A stretch of DNA of 64,000 bases from Cryptomeria japonica (GCF_030272615.1 NC_081409.1:615146755-615210754), one strand, 5' to 3'. Positions 1-12,974 are shown, numbered from the stretch's first letter. The notes: generated by a model not told the origin, from the letters alone. Numbers and translations are program-made.

Positions 1-684
1 TGGACTAATTGATTAGAAGACTAAATTGATGGATTAGTCATAAAAAGCTGATTTTGAGTAAAAAATGATGATTGATGAGTTAACTGATTAGACAACTTAT
101 TTGATCAATCAGTTCTGATTTTAGCATGTGTTGTAGGAATTTGAAATTGAATTTGATTTTCATTTTCAATTTGGATTTGAATTTGGTCATTTGAATGCTA
201 AAATGCACATGAAATTAATTGAAATTTAGATTTGGGGAAATGTGAAATGAAATTAGATGAAATTAAGTGAAATTCGAATTTGGGGAAATATGAAATGAAA
301 TTAATAGGAATTCGAATTTGGGGAAATATGAAATGAAATTAGATGGAATTACTTTGAATTCGAATTTGGGGAATTGGAGGAATTTAATTAATTAATTAAA
401 ATAATTTAAATGAATTTTTTTAAACTTAGGAGATTGAATTAATTAAATAATAAAGATTATTTAACTAAGGAAAAGATCATAATTAATTAAATAATTGGTA
501 TTTAATTAATAATTGAGATAACGTTAATTGATTAAATGATTTGAGAATAGAAATAGAATAATTAGAAGTGTTGAAGGGCGATGATTAGAAGAAATAGTTA
601 GTTTAATCAAATAATTAAAGAATTACTTAATTAAATAAATGAATAATTAGTGTAGAATTAATGAGACATTTTAAGGTGTCTACA
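1..684 (-). mobile_element. LTR fragment, Tat-type, minus strand, runs off the left edge
   Basis: Read on the minus strand from 684, the sequence opens with TGTAGACACC and continues as AT-rich DNA with many ttaattaaat runs and ccccaaattcg motifs. The LTRs starting at 5834, 23068 and 41402 open the same way (TGTAGAC) and have the same composition, so this looks like the start of a related LTR in opposite orientation. No polypurine tract is visible in the adjacent 685-700, so a solo LTR is possible. The other end lies outside the window. This is similarity by eye, not alignment. Confidence 0.4.
221..376. repeat. Degenerate 40-48-bp tandem repeat
   Basis: A block containing gaattcgaatttggggaaat followed by atgaaatgaaatta recurs about four times at irregular spacing of 40-48 bp. 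It lies inside the putative minus-strand LTR. It is non-coding. Confidence 0.6.
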
Positions 685-2986
685 CCTACAAGTTGTGCAA
701 TCACAAATATCGATGCATGTACATGTACACATATAACAAACAAGTGGTAGAACCTCATAACGACACATCCTGCTCACAATGAGTGATGTGATGTTGATTC
801 TCCACAAAGACAGTCAAACAGTGCGTGACCAATAATCATCATGCATGCATATAATCAGGTTAGTACTACTATTCAGCATCGATGCGTAAACAAAATAATC
901 CATCAAACATATATAAATACATGTAAAATCCATCAAGTCATATAGTCAGTAAGATAACATCATCATAAGATAGCATGAATCCACATAGTATCTAACATCA
1001 TGCTAATCGACTGAAACATATAAAGAGTCATAACCGATCATGAACATAATCCATCATGCATAAGATAAAGGTCTAAACATGTCTATCAAAATGAAATGAA
1101 ACTCCAATCAAGGGTGGACACTACAAAATCCATCCTATTGTTTTAAGGTTAAGGTTTTTAGTTTTCTTTTTACGTATCTCTTTTATGTTTACTTATTTTT
1201 TAATTACTTTTTTTACTTTCTTAAAGCTTAGTTTAAATTAGTTTCTTAGTTTTAGTTTTGATTGTTAATTAGTTTTTAGTTTGGTTTATTTAATTTCTTA
1301 AATAGTTTAGATTTTAATTTATTACTTGAGTTTTTAATTTGTTTATTCGTTTATTTTTTTTGATTTATTTATTAGTTTAGATTTTAATTAATTTTAAATT
1401 CATAATTAAATTAGATTTTAGATTTTCTTTTAAAGTATATTTTTTAGATTTTTATTTTTAAATTAGATTTTTTAGATTTTTTTGAAGTAGATTTTAGATT
1501 TATTTTAATTAGATTTTTTTTTTTTTTCATTTAGAATGTTTGTTTTAGATTAGAAAGTTTGTTTTTAATTTAGATTAATTTGTTTTTAGTTTATTTTTTT
1601 TAGTTAGATTAATTTTTGTTTCTTAGATCAATTGGTTAATTAATTGTTTATTATTGGGTGTGATTACTTCTTGTGTTTTCTTTAAGGTTTGGAGGCTAAT
1701 CTTTTGAATTTTGTCTTGTGTGGGGCATCCAATATCATGGGTCGAAGATAATCTCTTGAAACTACTAATAACATTTGGTGCAAGATACTTGACGAAGACT
1801 TGATTTTGAAACTGATTGTCTGTTAGTTTAGCAAACACTTGAATTGGTGCATTAAAATTAACCAGTGTCTTTTGTGTCTTGAACAATAGGCTCTTCTTGT
1901 TTTACCTTTTAGAGGGCCTGCCTCCCGATAAGCCCTTAAGGCTCGTTGAGAGGGAATGACCCAAGTGGTAATGAGGCTAAGGCCAAGCCCATCCAAGCCA
2001 TTATAAATAAATGTGTCTGTGAGGAAACTTGCAAGCAACATGTGTCGATGTGTCATACAAACGTATGTCTCCCTCAACATCTGTGTGATGCATAGCTAGT
2101 ATACCTATATTTAAAAAATACATCTAAAATTTGTTGTGAGATATCTTACAATAGTAATAGAAGAGAATCATCTGTAAAATAAATATTCTTGTAAAATACT
2201 AAACACCAAGAATACAAATCCATTAAAGTCTTGCATGCAAAAAGCTATGAATCTAGCTGGAGATAAGTGGTGAGGGTTCTATTTTATTTGGAGTAATAAA
2301 ATAACACCTCCACAAAAGCTGAAACATGGCATATTTCATGCATTTACCTGTCATTTACATGTCAAATTGTTTCAAAATGGATTTTTGTTTACAGACATTT
2401 TGATGTCAATATAGGTGCCTCTCGACATAAAAACCAACAAGGGCTAGGAGGCCTCATTAATTTGAGCAAAACACCGCATGTATGGCCACCTAAACGGATG
2501 CCTTTACTAGAAACTCATTGTTTTAGAAGACTTACCTTCTACTTATTGACTCAGGCATTGTGATACATGCATGCCGAAGAAACCCCTCATGTGCCCTTCA
2601 ATTTGAGATAGTAAATTTCTTGGGAAGTGATGACCTAAGAAATTCAAAGCTTGGTATGCCCGAGAAGTGAGTGTTGTGGAGTGGAGCCAGGGCTACCAAG
2701 ATTCTAACTATCCAACTGAATGTGGTATTCTATTACAAGGTGATTCAACAAGTATTGTCCTCGCCAGCCTTAGGATTAGTGCTTGAATGTGCTTTTATTT
2801 CATTGCAAAATCAAACAAAACACTTTGTCTATCATGTTTTTTGAGTGTGTGTAAAACAAACAAGAAAATTTCACAGTCAACACCACACTTGAAATTGAGA
2901 CACTTTACAAAAACCTTGGTCTAAACTTTGAAGTATCCATCCACATTGTAAAACAGAAACATTGCAAAACAACATTATCATTGAAA
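685..2986 (+). other. Left flank of copia A: AT-rich DNA with Tat-like leader traces
   Basis: No sustained reading frame was found. The part at 1140-1620 is T-rich low-complexity DNA. The part at 1900-1975 (gcctgcctcccgataag... gagggaatgacccaagtgg) resembles 8430-8505 in the leader of element 2 (gccttcccgagg... gaagggaatgacctaagtgg). The adjacent text at 2560-2990 has the same style as that leader. I infer that this is the leader of an older Tat-like element interrupted by copia A, whose other half resumes at 36,936. The LTR that should precede the leader in plus orientation was not identified. Confidence 0.35.
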
Positions 2987-2991
2987 CATTG

Positions 2992-4411
2992 TGTTGGCAT
3001 TTGCATGAAGATTGCATTAATGATATGTTATGTTGTCATTGATGTCAATTAACCGGTAATAATATTGTTGATATTGTTGTAATATTGTTTTGTAACCGGT
3101 GGGTAGAGCTAGTGAAGGAAACTATAACTGGTAGGAAGAATTTATGGAGTGAATCGGTATTGCTATATATTGAAGAGTTGAACCGGTAACCAGTAAAACC
3201 TACCTATTGTTTTTGATAAACCCTAACTGATTAAGTTTGGTGAATTGGTTATATTGGTTTACAATCTGATGATGAGCAGAAATGATTATGACACATATGT
3301 TTATTGTATGAAGACAATTTCAAGTGATTTTGGCAAGTTGATGTAACGGTTTTTGTCTAGGGAATGATAAATTATAATGCATATAATGCAAAGCGCATGA
3401 TGAATTACTAAGTTCCATGAAGCGATGATCAAGGAGCGATTGAGGTTTTCTTGATTTATGTACAAAGATTTCTATGTAATTTAATGGTCATACTTGAACC
3501 GACTTGTTTGTAATCTCTATGAAAATTAAGTTTTTGTTGTGTTACCAACCTAATTGATTTGTTTATAAGGTCAATGAAGTTGTTTAGTTTAAGTGTTGGC
3601 AAAGATCAGTTGAGTGTGTGGTTGCTGAACTGGATGATGCATCTGCAGTTTGAATAAATGCATATAGGAGCATGAAAAGGATCTGATCAAGCAAGTGTAG
3701 TGCTATTAAGACAGATTAGCAAACTCCTATTGTTTTCTAACAATTATAATAGAATTGAAATCCCCTAACTGGGTAATCTCTAACAAGCCTGGTGCTATTC
3801 AAATCCTCTAACAAGGTGATCCATTAGCTTGGATTTTCAAATCCTCTACCGAGGTTACTCCTTACAGGGTATTGCTTCTAACAAGGCATTGTTGTCAATC
3901 CCTTAACCGGGTGGTCCCGAATAGGATTTGTTCTTAATAGGACTTTTTGTAAAGCTTTAACAGGCTAGGCTCCTAACAGGGTGAACTTCAGAAGAGTTTA
4001 GATAGTTATCTTGTGAGTCTCATCTCACTGTGGTTTTTCTCATATAGGTTTCCATGTCAAAAATATTTGTGTCAATTGGTGAATGTTTTTGTGGTTATGT
4101 TCTTATGGTTGATTTACTTAACTACTTTGATAAGTCATGATAACCAGAAGCATTCAGAAATGAAGTCTGTTAACATATGAAGAAACATTTGGATGTTTAT
4201 GAGTTTGAAGTTGTTTACTATTAATTTGTTGTAACAGTCAATTGATTTATCTTATGAGTTTTTATGTTGAGAGTGGTATTACATTGATAGTTCTAAGTTT
4301 ACTTTGAGAGATTGATTTTGAGATTGGTGAAGGTATTATCAATTTTTCTATTTACTGATTCACCCCCCTCTCAGTAGTTGACCGGATACTTATTCTTTCA
4401 TCATAACATCA
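2992..4411 (+). repeat. Copia A 5' LTR
   Basis: This LTR of about 1420 bp starts TGTTGGCATT and ends CATAACATCA. It matches 35506-36930 over its length, with small differences. It contains several copies of the accggtaa motif near the start and a C-rich patch (attcacccccctctcag) near the end, which is also present in the 3' copy. Confidence 0.92.
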
Positions 4412-4413
4412 AT

Positions 4414-4425
4414 TGGTATTAGAGC
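4414..4425 (+). promoter_or_regulatory. Copia A primer-binding site
   Basis: TGGTATTAGAGC, three bases after the LTR end, differs by one base from TGGTATCAGAGC. That is the plant initiator-methionine tRNA complement used by most copia elements for minus-strand priming. Confidence 0.85.
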
Positions 4426-4481
4426 TTATCAGGTCCTCTAAGTTTTAAGCCTAATAGCTTGAGGTAAAGATATTGCAGATC

Positions 4482-5450
4482 ATGATGAAGAAGGAAGGTC
4501 CAAAGTTTAATAGAGAAAACTATAGGATATGGAGTGACATAATTAAAATTATATCAAGAGTCTGGGAAGCCAGTATTGGGAAGATGTCGATACTAAATAT
4601 GTTGCACCTACTGGGATTTTGACTAATGATCAGAAGAAAGAGAAACAATAAAATCATCAAGCATTAGAGGCTATTATCAGTTCTTTGTTTGATGAAGAGT
4701 ATGTAGATTTTCATGGTCTAGAGACTGCATATGAGGTATGGAAAAAACTTGAAGAGTTATAGCAGTGATGAACATGTTAAGATTGCTAAAGAAGAGAGTC
4801 TAAGAGGAAACTTTGATGACATGTGAATGGCTGAAGGTGAGAATATCCAACAGTATGGTCAAAGGATAAAAGAGATAGTCGGTGAAATTAAAAGTGCAGC
4901 AGGTAAAGTGAAGATGCCATAGTGATTAGTAAGGTACTGAGAACCCTACTACCGGTCTACGCTATCTGAGTTGTAGCCATTCAGGAGCTAACGTCCATTG
5001 ACAAAACTAAGGTAACTCTTGACTCCATCATTGGCAACCTTACTGCTTTTGAATTAAATGGTTATGATGGTAGTGTACATAAATCTGAGTTTGTATTTAG
5101 AGCTTCTATTTCTAGCCCATCTGTGAGGAAAAGTAGAGATGCCAGTCACAGTTATGAATCCAGATCCAGTATAGAAGTTGATGATGAAGACAATTTAGTT
5201 GAGCTTGAAGCATTGTTGGCTAAGTGGTTGCCTAGAGGTATAGGTAAATATAGAGGTAAATTACCTTGGAAATGATTTTCATGCAACAAGATTGGACACA
5301 TAACTACTAACTGTCCTAATGGTGATAATGAGCACAAATGAGAGAAATTCAAGAAGTATACGGGTAAAGGAAAAAGAGATTGTCTTATTGCTGTTGATGG
5401 TGGTATCATTGATGAGGAATCTGATGGTGATGCTAATGAAGACATTGTGT
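4482..5450 (+). pseudogene. Copia A gag (nucleocapsid) remnant
   Basis: The start at 4482 or 4485 opens a gag-like frame (MKKEGPKFNRENYRIW) about 60 bp after the primer site, as usual for copia. Stops and frameshifts follow throughout 4600-4990. The C-terminal half is clearer, with an acidic segment near 5155-5220 and a CCHC zinc knuckle at about 5275-5320 (FSCNKIGHITTNCP). The first cysteine of the knuckle is replaced by a TGA stop. Gag would package the element RNA into cytoplasmic virus-like particles. It cannot make an intact product now. Confidence 0.8.
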
Positions 5451-5833
5451 TTGTAGACATTAAAGAAGAGATATCAGACCATAAGGCATTAGTATCCAGG
5501 ATGGATAATTCTTATGATTGGATCATTGATAGTGGTTGTTCACGTCACATGACCGGTGATCAGAGCAAATTTCTTCCTTTGAAGGAATTTGATGGCGAAG
5601 TTATAAAATTTGGTAACGACTCACCCTGCATGGTTAAAGGTAAGTGAACTATTTCTCTTAATGGAAAGAGCAGTGCAGATGATGGCTACTGGGTTGAAAG
5701 TTTAAAGAAAAATCTTTTGAGTGTGGCACAACTCAATGATAGAGGATACCCATTGGAGTTTAAGAATGGTATGTGCAAAATCTATGGCAGCAAAGGTGAA
5801 TTGATTCCAACCGGGAAGCAAACTAAAGGTAAT
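5447..5833 (+). pseudogene. Copia A aspartic protease and start of integrase region, 5' piece
   Basis: The protease active-site motif is seen as DWIIDSGCSRHMTGD near 5517-5563; the DSG triad is intact and followed by the usual copia HMTGD. A TGA at 5647 interrupts the frame. It resumes with LLSVAQLNDRGYPLEF (about 5715-5765), typical of the segment before the integrase zinc domain, and ends at QTKGN, where element 2 inserted. The same reading continues at 24551 with the expected FHLNP. Protease cleaves the Gag-Pol polyprotein. Confidence 0.88.
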
Positions 5834-7316
5834 TGTAGACGTATAAAAATGACCATATTCCTAAATGAATATTTAATGTTCATTTTATTTTCATTCCTCT
5901 ATTTAGTTAAATCCGATTTAATTAAATCACCCGCATTCTTCTATTTAATTAAATAAATTATTTAATTTTTTTATTTAAGTTCACTTAAGCCCTTTTCATC
6001 ATTTAATTCAATAAATCATTTTATTTAACTAAATACCTTCTCTCTAGTTTTTAATTAAATTAACATTTAATTAAATAGTTTACCCCAATTAAATAAATCT
6101 AATTTATTTAATTTCCCAACATACAACCAAATTAAAATAAATTAATTTTATTTTAATTAAATTCTATTTTCCCCACCCACTTGCATTTTCCTACATCTCC
6201 CACTTGCATCCCAACCCTCTTCCTAATTTCTTCTAGAATTCAGCTAATCCTAATCAATTAGCCTAAACCCATCCATTATCCCTTTTCCCTAAATTTGAGG
6301 AGGTCACTTCTCAAATTTGGAGTAAAGTCTTCAAAAGACGTTAAAGTCTTTATGCCTTCAACAAGCTAACTTGTTGAATACCCCCAAATTTGGAAGGACT
6401 CTTATAAATTTGTCCCCAAAGTCTTCAAACCATTAATGGTTAAATAACCGTTAGTGGCATGGTTAGAGACTTTTTCCCTAACTAAACCCTCTTCTAACCC
6501 AGGGGTCTCATCAAGCATTCATTGCTTTGACCATGGTTATCCCTTTAACCTTTGCACAAGAGTTTACCCCTTGGGTAGAAGATTTATCCATGGGATAACC
6601 CTAACCTAACCTTAACCCTTACCTTCTAAGGTAACCATGAGGTCTTCTCAAGCATTTAATGCTTCTTACCTCTCCTCTCAAGCAGTCTTATGTTGACAAT
6701 TGTCACCATTTTATTGGTGGAAATTGTAAACATGGATTGGTAACTTTCAATCCCGACCCTTGATTAACTCCTTCAATGCTGACCATCCATTGCCCTATTT
6801 TCCCTATAAATAGAGTTCTCATTCCTCCATTTCTAGGATCATCCAAGCTTTTAGTATCTCATTTATGCTCAATTTTATCAATACATCTAGCCTCTCTTTA
6901 TAATAGGAATTAAACTAATAAGCATTTTAGAGTATTTCTGTTATCATTATATTAAATCATTAACTAGTATATCATGTTAGGATAGTATTGCTACTAACCT
7001 TGTCATCTTATAATCTAGTTTAAACTCATTTGTAGAAACATGCATAAATAGGATGCATTTCATGTTAATATCAATCTAAAGCATCCCTCGTTCTTGCATT
7101 CGTCATCCCTAAGTCACTTTGCTCAGTGATATGAGAGCAAAGGCCTTGACCTGAGGGATTTTATGAGATAGAGAACCATGGAACCTACCTTGGGAAGTTG
7201 AGTCATTCCTCATGACTCAATAACTTGCACCAAGAAGTCCTATGGGTGTTTGAACAAGCTCTTGGAACATCATTTTTCACATTTTGAGTTTCATTGACCC
7301 GCTTTTCCCACATACA
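5834..7316 (+). repeat. Element 2 5' LTR
   Basis: 1483 bp, starting TGTAGACGTATAAAAATGAC. Its first 350 bp are rich in ttaattaaat runs. A TATA box (TATAAATAG, 6805-6813) marks the likely promoter, so transcripts would start near 6835-6845. It ends ACATACA at 7316, before the leader. Confidence 0.92.
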
Positions 7317-7320
7317 TTTT

Positions 7321-7338
7321 TGGCACCCACCGTGGGGC
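7321..7338 (+). promoter_or_regulatory. Element 2 probable primer-binding site
   Basis: TGGCACCCACCGTGGGGC starts five bases after the LTR end, the expected place for the minus-strand primer site. It resembles the TGGCGCCCACCGTGGGGC-type sites of plant Tat elements. I did not assign the tRNA. Confidence 0.65.
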
Positions 7339-7425
7339 TCAACCCCATTAATCAAATCAGTTTTTGAACCTAACCATTTTTCCAGGTACGTGGGAAACAG
7401 GAATCGACGCATGGGGAACATCCCT

Positions 7426-7660
7426 TAGCGCATTTGGTTAACATTCCAATGCATCCGACTCACTGTTCAGCATGTGGGACTCACTTCCTAGCGCGTATAG
7501 ACCATCACTTAGTGCATAGACTTTTTAACATTTTTCCTGTAGGTCTTAGTGCGGGAACTTAACAGAGCAATGCTTTCGGAAAACATTTCAGCCCATTGGG
7601 TCTGTCTGATAGCGCATCCCGGTTATCCTGTAGCACATACAGTCTTTTCTGTAGCACATC
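7426..7660 (+). repeat. TAGCGCAT-like motif array, leader block 1
   Basis: Dispersed copies: TAGCGCAT at 7426, TAGCGCGT at 7489, TAGTGCAT at 7510, TAGTGCGG at about 7556, TAGCGCAT at 7610, TAGCACAT at 7631 and 7652. Most are preceded by ct or tt. Spacing is irregular at 20-60 bp. The variants differ mostly by C to T or G to A changes at the central CGCG/CGC, as expected from CpG decay. Confidence 0.75.
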
Positions 7661-9170
7661 ATAGACAAAAATAAAATTAAATTAAATTGTAACCACAATT
7701 AAATATAGACTTGTATAATTCCACAAGAGCTAATGTTTTCTAACTATTTTAATTGATCTTTTTATAGGATTTCTGACAAAGTTTCTTGCAGGTGGAGCTT
7801 AGTTTTAGCTTAAGAGTTAGATTAGTTTAAATTTTTTTCTAACTTAACTAAGTTAGTTAAAATTTAAAGTCTTTTAGTTGTTTTTTAAATAAAATTGAAC
7901 TCATCTTTATTTTGGGCAAATAAAAAGAGCAACAAAAAAACCATCTTTCTTGCTTTCTTAGGAGAAAATTTTTCACTTTGGGCCCTAAAAAGAACAAAGC
8001 AATCTTTCTATTTTTGCAAACAAAGGGGTTTAAAAAGAACTTCACCATCCTTTGGTGCATAAAAGGATCCACTTCAATTTTTGCAAAGTAAAATAATCAC
8101 ACATGTCCAAATTCATTCACAATCGAAGAGGGAAGATCCTCCCCTTTTAATTGATTTCTTTTGTTGACCAAACATCAAAGTTGCTTTGTTGACCAAGCTC
8201 TTTTCCTAGATCAGAAAATCATTGCTTTGAAGGGATAAAAGGAACACCATGTTTTTTTGGAGCAACATCTCCATATATATTTTAACAAATCATTGCAATA
8301 AAAAGTTAAAAAGAACACTTGTTTGCTTTGCTATGAAAGTGGAAGGAATATGCTCTCCCCTTAACTGGGTGATCAAAAAGCCAGACCACTCTTATGCTTT
8401 TAGTGTAAATTGCATTAAATCCTTGGTAGGCTTGCCTTCCCGAGGGGTTGAAAAACTCTTAAAGGCATTCTTTGGCCAGTGTGAAGGGAATGACCTAAGT
8501 GGGAAACAACTTTGACCAAGTGTTCCAACCCACTATAATCAAAAGTGGAAAGTGACAAAAGTCCTTTTCAACAGTTGTGCGCAGTGATTAGCCTTCCCCC
8601 AGTATCCTTGAGATACATAAAGCCTTTGTTCTAAAGGTTGGGAAGCCTCCTAAGGGAGTTTATCACTGACGGTCGAATAGGAAGCCTGATTACGAACTCT
8701 ACCATAAAAAATTTGAGCCGAGTCAGTATCCAAACATTTGTAATATCATAGTGCAAGAGTGGGGAAGAATCTGCCCCCAAGATCGCTCACCATATATCTC
8801 CCAAGATAACTACTCAATTATGAAGCAATTCACTTTGGGTTAATTTTTGGCAAAAGGCAAAAAACGGTCGCCCCCTAGGGGGTGACAAGGTTTGAGCTGA
8901 CAGAGTATCGAGACTAGTGGGATATAATATTACTTATGACCCTTGAATAAAGAGTCTGACTGAATTGTATGTTGTTGTATCTACACCTATTAAAACATTG
9001 GGGATTTGAACACATCCTCGCAAAACATACACTCATTATTTAGACTAAGCAAAATGGTTGTGTCTTTTATGTCGTGCTTTCATTTATTACTTCAAAAAAT
9101 CATCCATCATCATTGAAAAAAAAGTTCTAAAATTGCAGAAAAACAACCAAGTCAAACTATCAGGGCAATT

Positions 9171-9488
9171 TAGCGCGTAATAGAAACTTCTTAGCACACA
9201 GATACCATCGTTTAGTGCACTTGACCTTCACCTTAGCGCATTAAGTCTAAAATTTAGCGCTTCATCAAAATCCAAAACTAGCATTTTAAAAGTAGCGCTT
9301 TTTGAAAACATTGTGGCACGAAGCAACAACTTAGCGCATAGGGATCGAGAGTTAGCACATAGAGACCAACAGTTAGCACATTAACAACCCATATTGGTGC
9401 ATAAATTTTTAGACCAAGGCGAATCCAAACAAACCAGTTAGCGCGTCATAGAGGGAAGCTTAGCGCGTGGAGTCTATTTTTAGCGCAT
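9171..9488 (+). repeat. TAGCGCAT-like motif array, leader block 2
   Basis: About a dozen copies in 320 bp: TAGCGCGT (9171), TAGCACAC (9192), TAGTGCAC (9213), TAGCGCAT (9234), TAGCGCTT (9255), TAGCGCTT (9293), TAGCGCAT (9332), TAGCACAT (9353), TAGCACAT (9374), TAGCGCGT (9439 and 9461) and TAGCGCAT (9481). Many intervals are close to 21 bp, suggesting an eroded tandem repeat. Confidence 0.8.
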
Positions 9489-10361
9489 TGCATTTTTGTT
9501 CCAATGCATGAGAAAAACAAAGAAAATAGGGAGAAAAACAGAGGCTATTTTTGAAAAATCTGAAAAACACTTTAGGAAGCTTTCCTTCCAAAGCCTGAAC
9601 TTCATCAAACAGAAAAGCAAAATAGAGTATCAAAACCTATTCTCAAAGCAAGTTCTCCATTAAAAAAAGTTGTCAAAATCTGAAAACTAGTCGCAAATAA
9701 AACACATCTCTCCTATCAAAATCAGGAAACCTCATCACAAGTATCAACAGGTCCTTCAATCAAAAGGATTTCTATCCAAAAAAACACTTGTTTTTAACAC
9801 TCCAAGTTGTCAAATGAGTTTCCATATCGGGAAATCTCGTATTCCATATCATTTGACACACTTTGTCATGAGGGGGCATATAAACCTTCATTTGATAAAG
9901 TAAAACTTGAGTTTCCAAAACAAGCTAACTAAATCCAAAGCAAATCAAAAGAAACCACTGATCGCTTGTGTATGACTAATCCTCATATTTTGAGAAGAAA
10001 TAGTGTTTATCATAATACTAAGTTGAGGAAACAACAACCTAGTTCTCTCAAACTTGCCAAACGGAATAAATTTTTAAACATCAATCGCTAGCTCTTCAAA
10101 TCTCATCGAACATTCCTTCGTCATATCCGCTTGTATCTTCAAGACAAAACCAACGAATTTGACAAGGAACCATTGAGGAGTAGAGAATTCTGTCAAAAAT
10201 CAACATTTAGTCAACGCCTAAATCAAGGAGGAAATATCAATCCGGCCTTATTCTCCGAAGAGTGCATCACTTACAACATACTTTGGTTTGAACCACCAAC
10301 CCCTGAACAATAAAACATCGAAGATGAGTTCGTTCCTTTTGTCACAGAAAGCTTCTACTAG

Positions 10362-12100
10362 ATGCCTATTGTTACTTGCTCTCAACGAAACAAACAAAGT
10401 GAAATGCAACCAGATTCCAGCATGAATCGAAGATTATCAAATCCTTTCGAGTGTCTAAATCTAGAGGACACCGAAATTTCTAAGGAACTCCTCCAAGAGT
10501 GCCAAGAAAGTGCTTCATTTCAAAAACTTGTGGAAAGAGTCATTGAAAACGATAAAGAAAAATATCTACTCATGCTCACAAGCAAAGGAGTTAAACTCCC
10601 TGGAGACTTTGACACTGACATATTTAGAACAGGATCTTGACTTTATGACTATCAAGAATGAAAAAGAGAGGAGGAAGCATGTGACCCTGAACAAAACATA
10701 CCTGAACAAAATCTACCAGAACAGAATTTGCCCGAGCAAAACATACCCCACCACACACCATTTCAGCTTAGAAATAATGCAAGATAAGAACTCTTCCCTC
10801 GGTAGGCAAATGCAGCTTTGATTGCTCTCACTCAGCAAATACAAATGTTGCAGAGACAAATGCAAGACATGCAACAAGGGACAACAATATAGTACTCCCT
10901 GACTGAAATTTGTCCTTATCCTTTTGATAGACAATTAAACATGGTACCTTTTCTCCCAAACTCAGATATTCTCGAATTTGACAAATATGATGGGAAAAGC
11001 GATCCTCATGATCATATTCAAGAATTTTGTACCATGAGTCTTGAATTTTCCCATGATGACACCTATTTGATGAGGTTATTCCCAAGAAGCTTGGGGTGAC
11101 AAACAATGGAATGGTTATCCAAAATCACACCTCTTATCAGATCATTCAATGAATTAGTCAACAAATTCATAACTCAATATTCCTATAACATTCAACATGC
11201 TATCATTATGCTAGATGTTTTTAATACCAAGCAGAAAAATAATGAAACATTCATGGTATTCCTTCAACGTTGGCGACGTATGGTTTTGAGATATCCTCGA
11301 GATGTGCTCGAAAAAGAAAAGATGGAAATTTTCATCGACAACTTGAATAGTGAGATGAGTTACATACTCAAACTTTAATGCATACCATCTTTTGCCAAAT
11401 TAATTGAAAATGGCATCCAAGTAGAGGAAGCATGTCTCAAGAAAGGAACATTGAAATTCTTCAAAGAAGGAACAAATTCATCCAACTACAACTACCCAAA
11501 CAACAACTTAGACAAATCCAGATTCTGGACCAGAAATAAAAACACTAGAAATGAAGGAGGAACCAAATCAAATGATGCAAAATCCAAACAACTAGTGCTA
11601 GCGTTATCAGGTAATCCTCAAGCTACACAGAATCCAAAAGGTGCTAACCAAGGCACTAACACTTATGCACCAAATACCAATCAAGATCATCTCAATGCAA
11701 ACAGTGCCAACAATACCCAAAGCAATAACACTAATCGAGGACCAAATACAAACTCACAAGGTAACACCAACAACTTTCCAAAACACATTTACACACCACT
11801 AGGGCAATCATTGGAGTCAGCATTCAGAGAACTCCTGGCAAACAAAATTATGTCCTTACCAGCGATCAACAAATTTGAACCACAAATCAAACCACCCTGG
11901 TGAAATAACTCAGACTTTTGTGATTTTCATCGAAACAAAGGTCATCAAACAAATGATTGCATGAGAATGAAAAACATTGTTCAAGACATAATTGATAGAG
12001 GCGATTTAACAGTCAATGGTCTCAAAACAAACAGTGGTCATGGAGCCTTTAAGGAACCTCTTCCCAACTACAACAAGGATGGAGCTTCAACCTCAAAGGA
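10362..12100 (+). pseudogene. Element 2 gag
   Basis: The N-terminal frame (10362-10640) has no assigned domain. It is followed by a PEQN-type repeat (four copies, about 10690-10740) and a glutamine-rich heptad-like stretch (QQIQMLQRQMQDMQQG, about 10838-10890). The gag core has FDKYDGKSDPHDHIQEF (about 10975-11030) and QTMEWLSKI, then FLQRWRRM at about 11262, all usual for plant gypsy gag. An asparagine/threonine-rich linker leads to a zinc-finger-like motif CDFHRNKGHQTNDC (about 11920-11960). In-frame stops at 10638, 11098, 11376 and 11901 break it. It would form the particle shell. Confidence 0.85.
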
Positions 12101-12974
12101 TACACGTAGAGCTTGTATCAATCATATATCAGTCAAGGACAATCAAGTAAACATCATCACAATCAAAGACAACCATGAACATGATTCCGTCAATGTAACA
12201 ACCAAAGCTCAAAAACATGTCTTGAAGGGGCATAAGTCAACAACAAACACCATACCCAAAATTCAATATGATCTAAGCAGTCAACTGTGCAAAACTCCTG
12301 CTCAAATATCTATACTAGAGTTGCTAAAACTTTCACCAAAACACAAAGACATCTTGGAACAAGCACTATTGGAAACAAATGTACCTCAAGATCTGGATGC
12401 TGAAAAATTCCAAGCCATGATGGCTCATATGACAAGGCCTCATAACCTTACCTTTTCTGAGCATGATAATATCTCATTGAACCATCCATACAATACTCCA
12501 CTCCACATTGAATTCTTGGTCTACAAGCATCGAGTCAAAAGAGTATTAATAGATGGAAGAGTTGGACTCAATATCTGTACCTTGACACTTATCTGTGCAT
12601 TAGGCTTCTCTGAGCAATCTATTGATCCACACAAAAAGATCACTATGAAAGCATATTATGATGAAGAAAGATCATCTAAAGGAATAGTAATGTTGCCAAT
12701 TCAAGTAGGACCAATACAAAAGGACACTATGTGCCAAGTCTTAGACATAGACCTCACATATAATATCTTATTGGGTCGACCTTGGATACATGAAATACAA
12801 GCAGTACCTTCTACTTATCATCAGTGTGTTAAGTTCCCCTACAATGGACAAGAGATTTCTATATCAGTAGAGCATAACCCTTCTCAACATTGTAATGCTA
12901 TGGGGGCAGCCCAAGAAAGATTGGTTCCACATAATAGAGAAAAACAAAGTTCCTCAAAACTAGATCTTCAATAA
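12101..12974 (+). pseudogene. Element 2 protease region
   Basis: An open stretch of 337 codons begins at 11961 within the gag zinc finger. The retropepsin-like core is at about 12535-12860: RVLIDGRVGLNICTL holds the catalytic aspartate, followed by the flap-like VLPIQVGP and the C-terminal NILLGRPWIHEI. In Tat proteases the active site is normally D-G-G; here the third residue is arginine (IDGR), so activity is doubtful. A TAA at 12972 ends the open stretch. Confidence 0.8.

Larger units (their letters stand above)
7339..10361 (+). other. Element 2 long leader (5' untranslated region)
   Basis: About 3 kb without a convincing frame, apart from short open stretches at 8249-8515 and 10131-10313 that I cannot assign. 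It contains two arrays of TAGCGCAT-like motifs (listed separately) and purine-rich filler. A long leader before gag is common in Tat elements. The part at 8420-8960 has a recognisable counterpart in the left flank of copia A (about 1900-2750). Confidence 0.55.

Noticed and set aside
5152-5460. Minus-strand open frame opposite copia A gag/protease
   Set aside because: Complement of the recognised gag zinc-knuckle region; no independent support.
8249-8515. Small plus-strand frame of 88 codons in the element 2 leader as a gene
   Set aside because: No family resemblance, and the related text at 1900-1975 does not keep the frame.
10713-11106. Minus-strand open frames opposite element 2 gag
   Set aside because: The sense strand here carries clear gag motifs (FDKYDGKSDPHDHIQEF).
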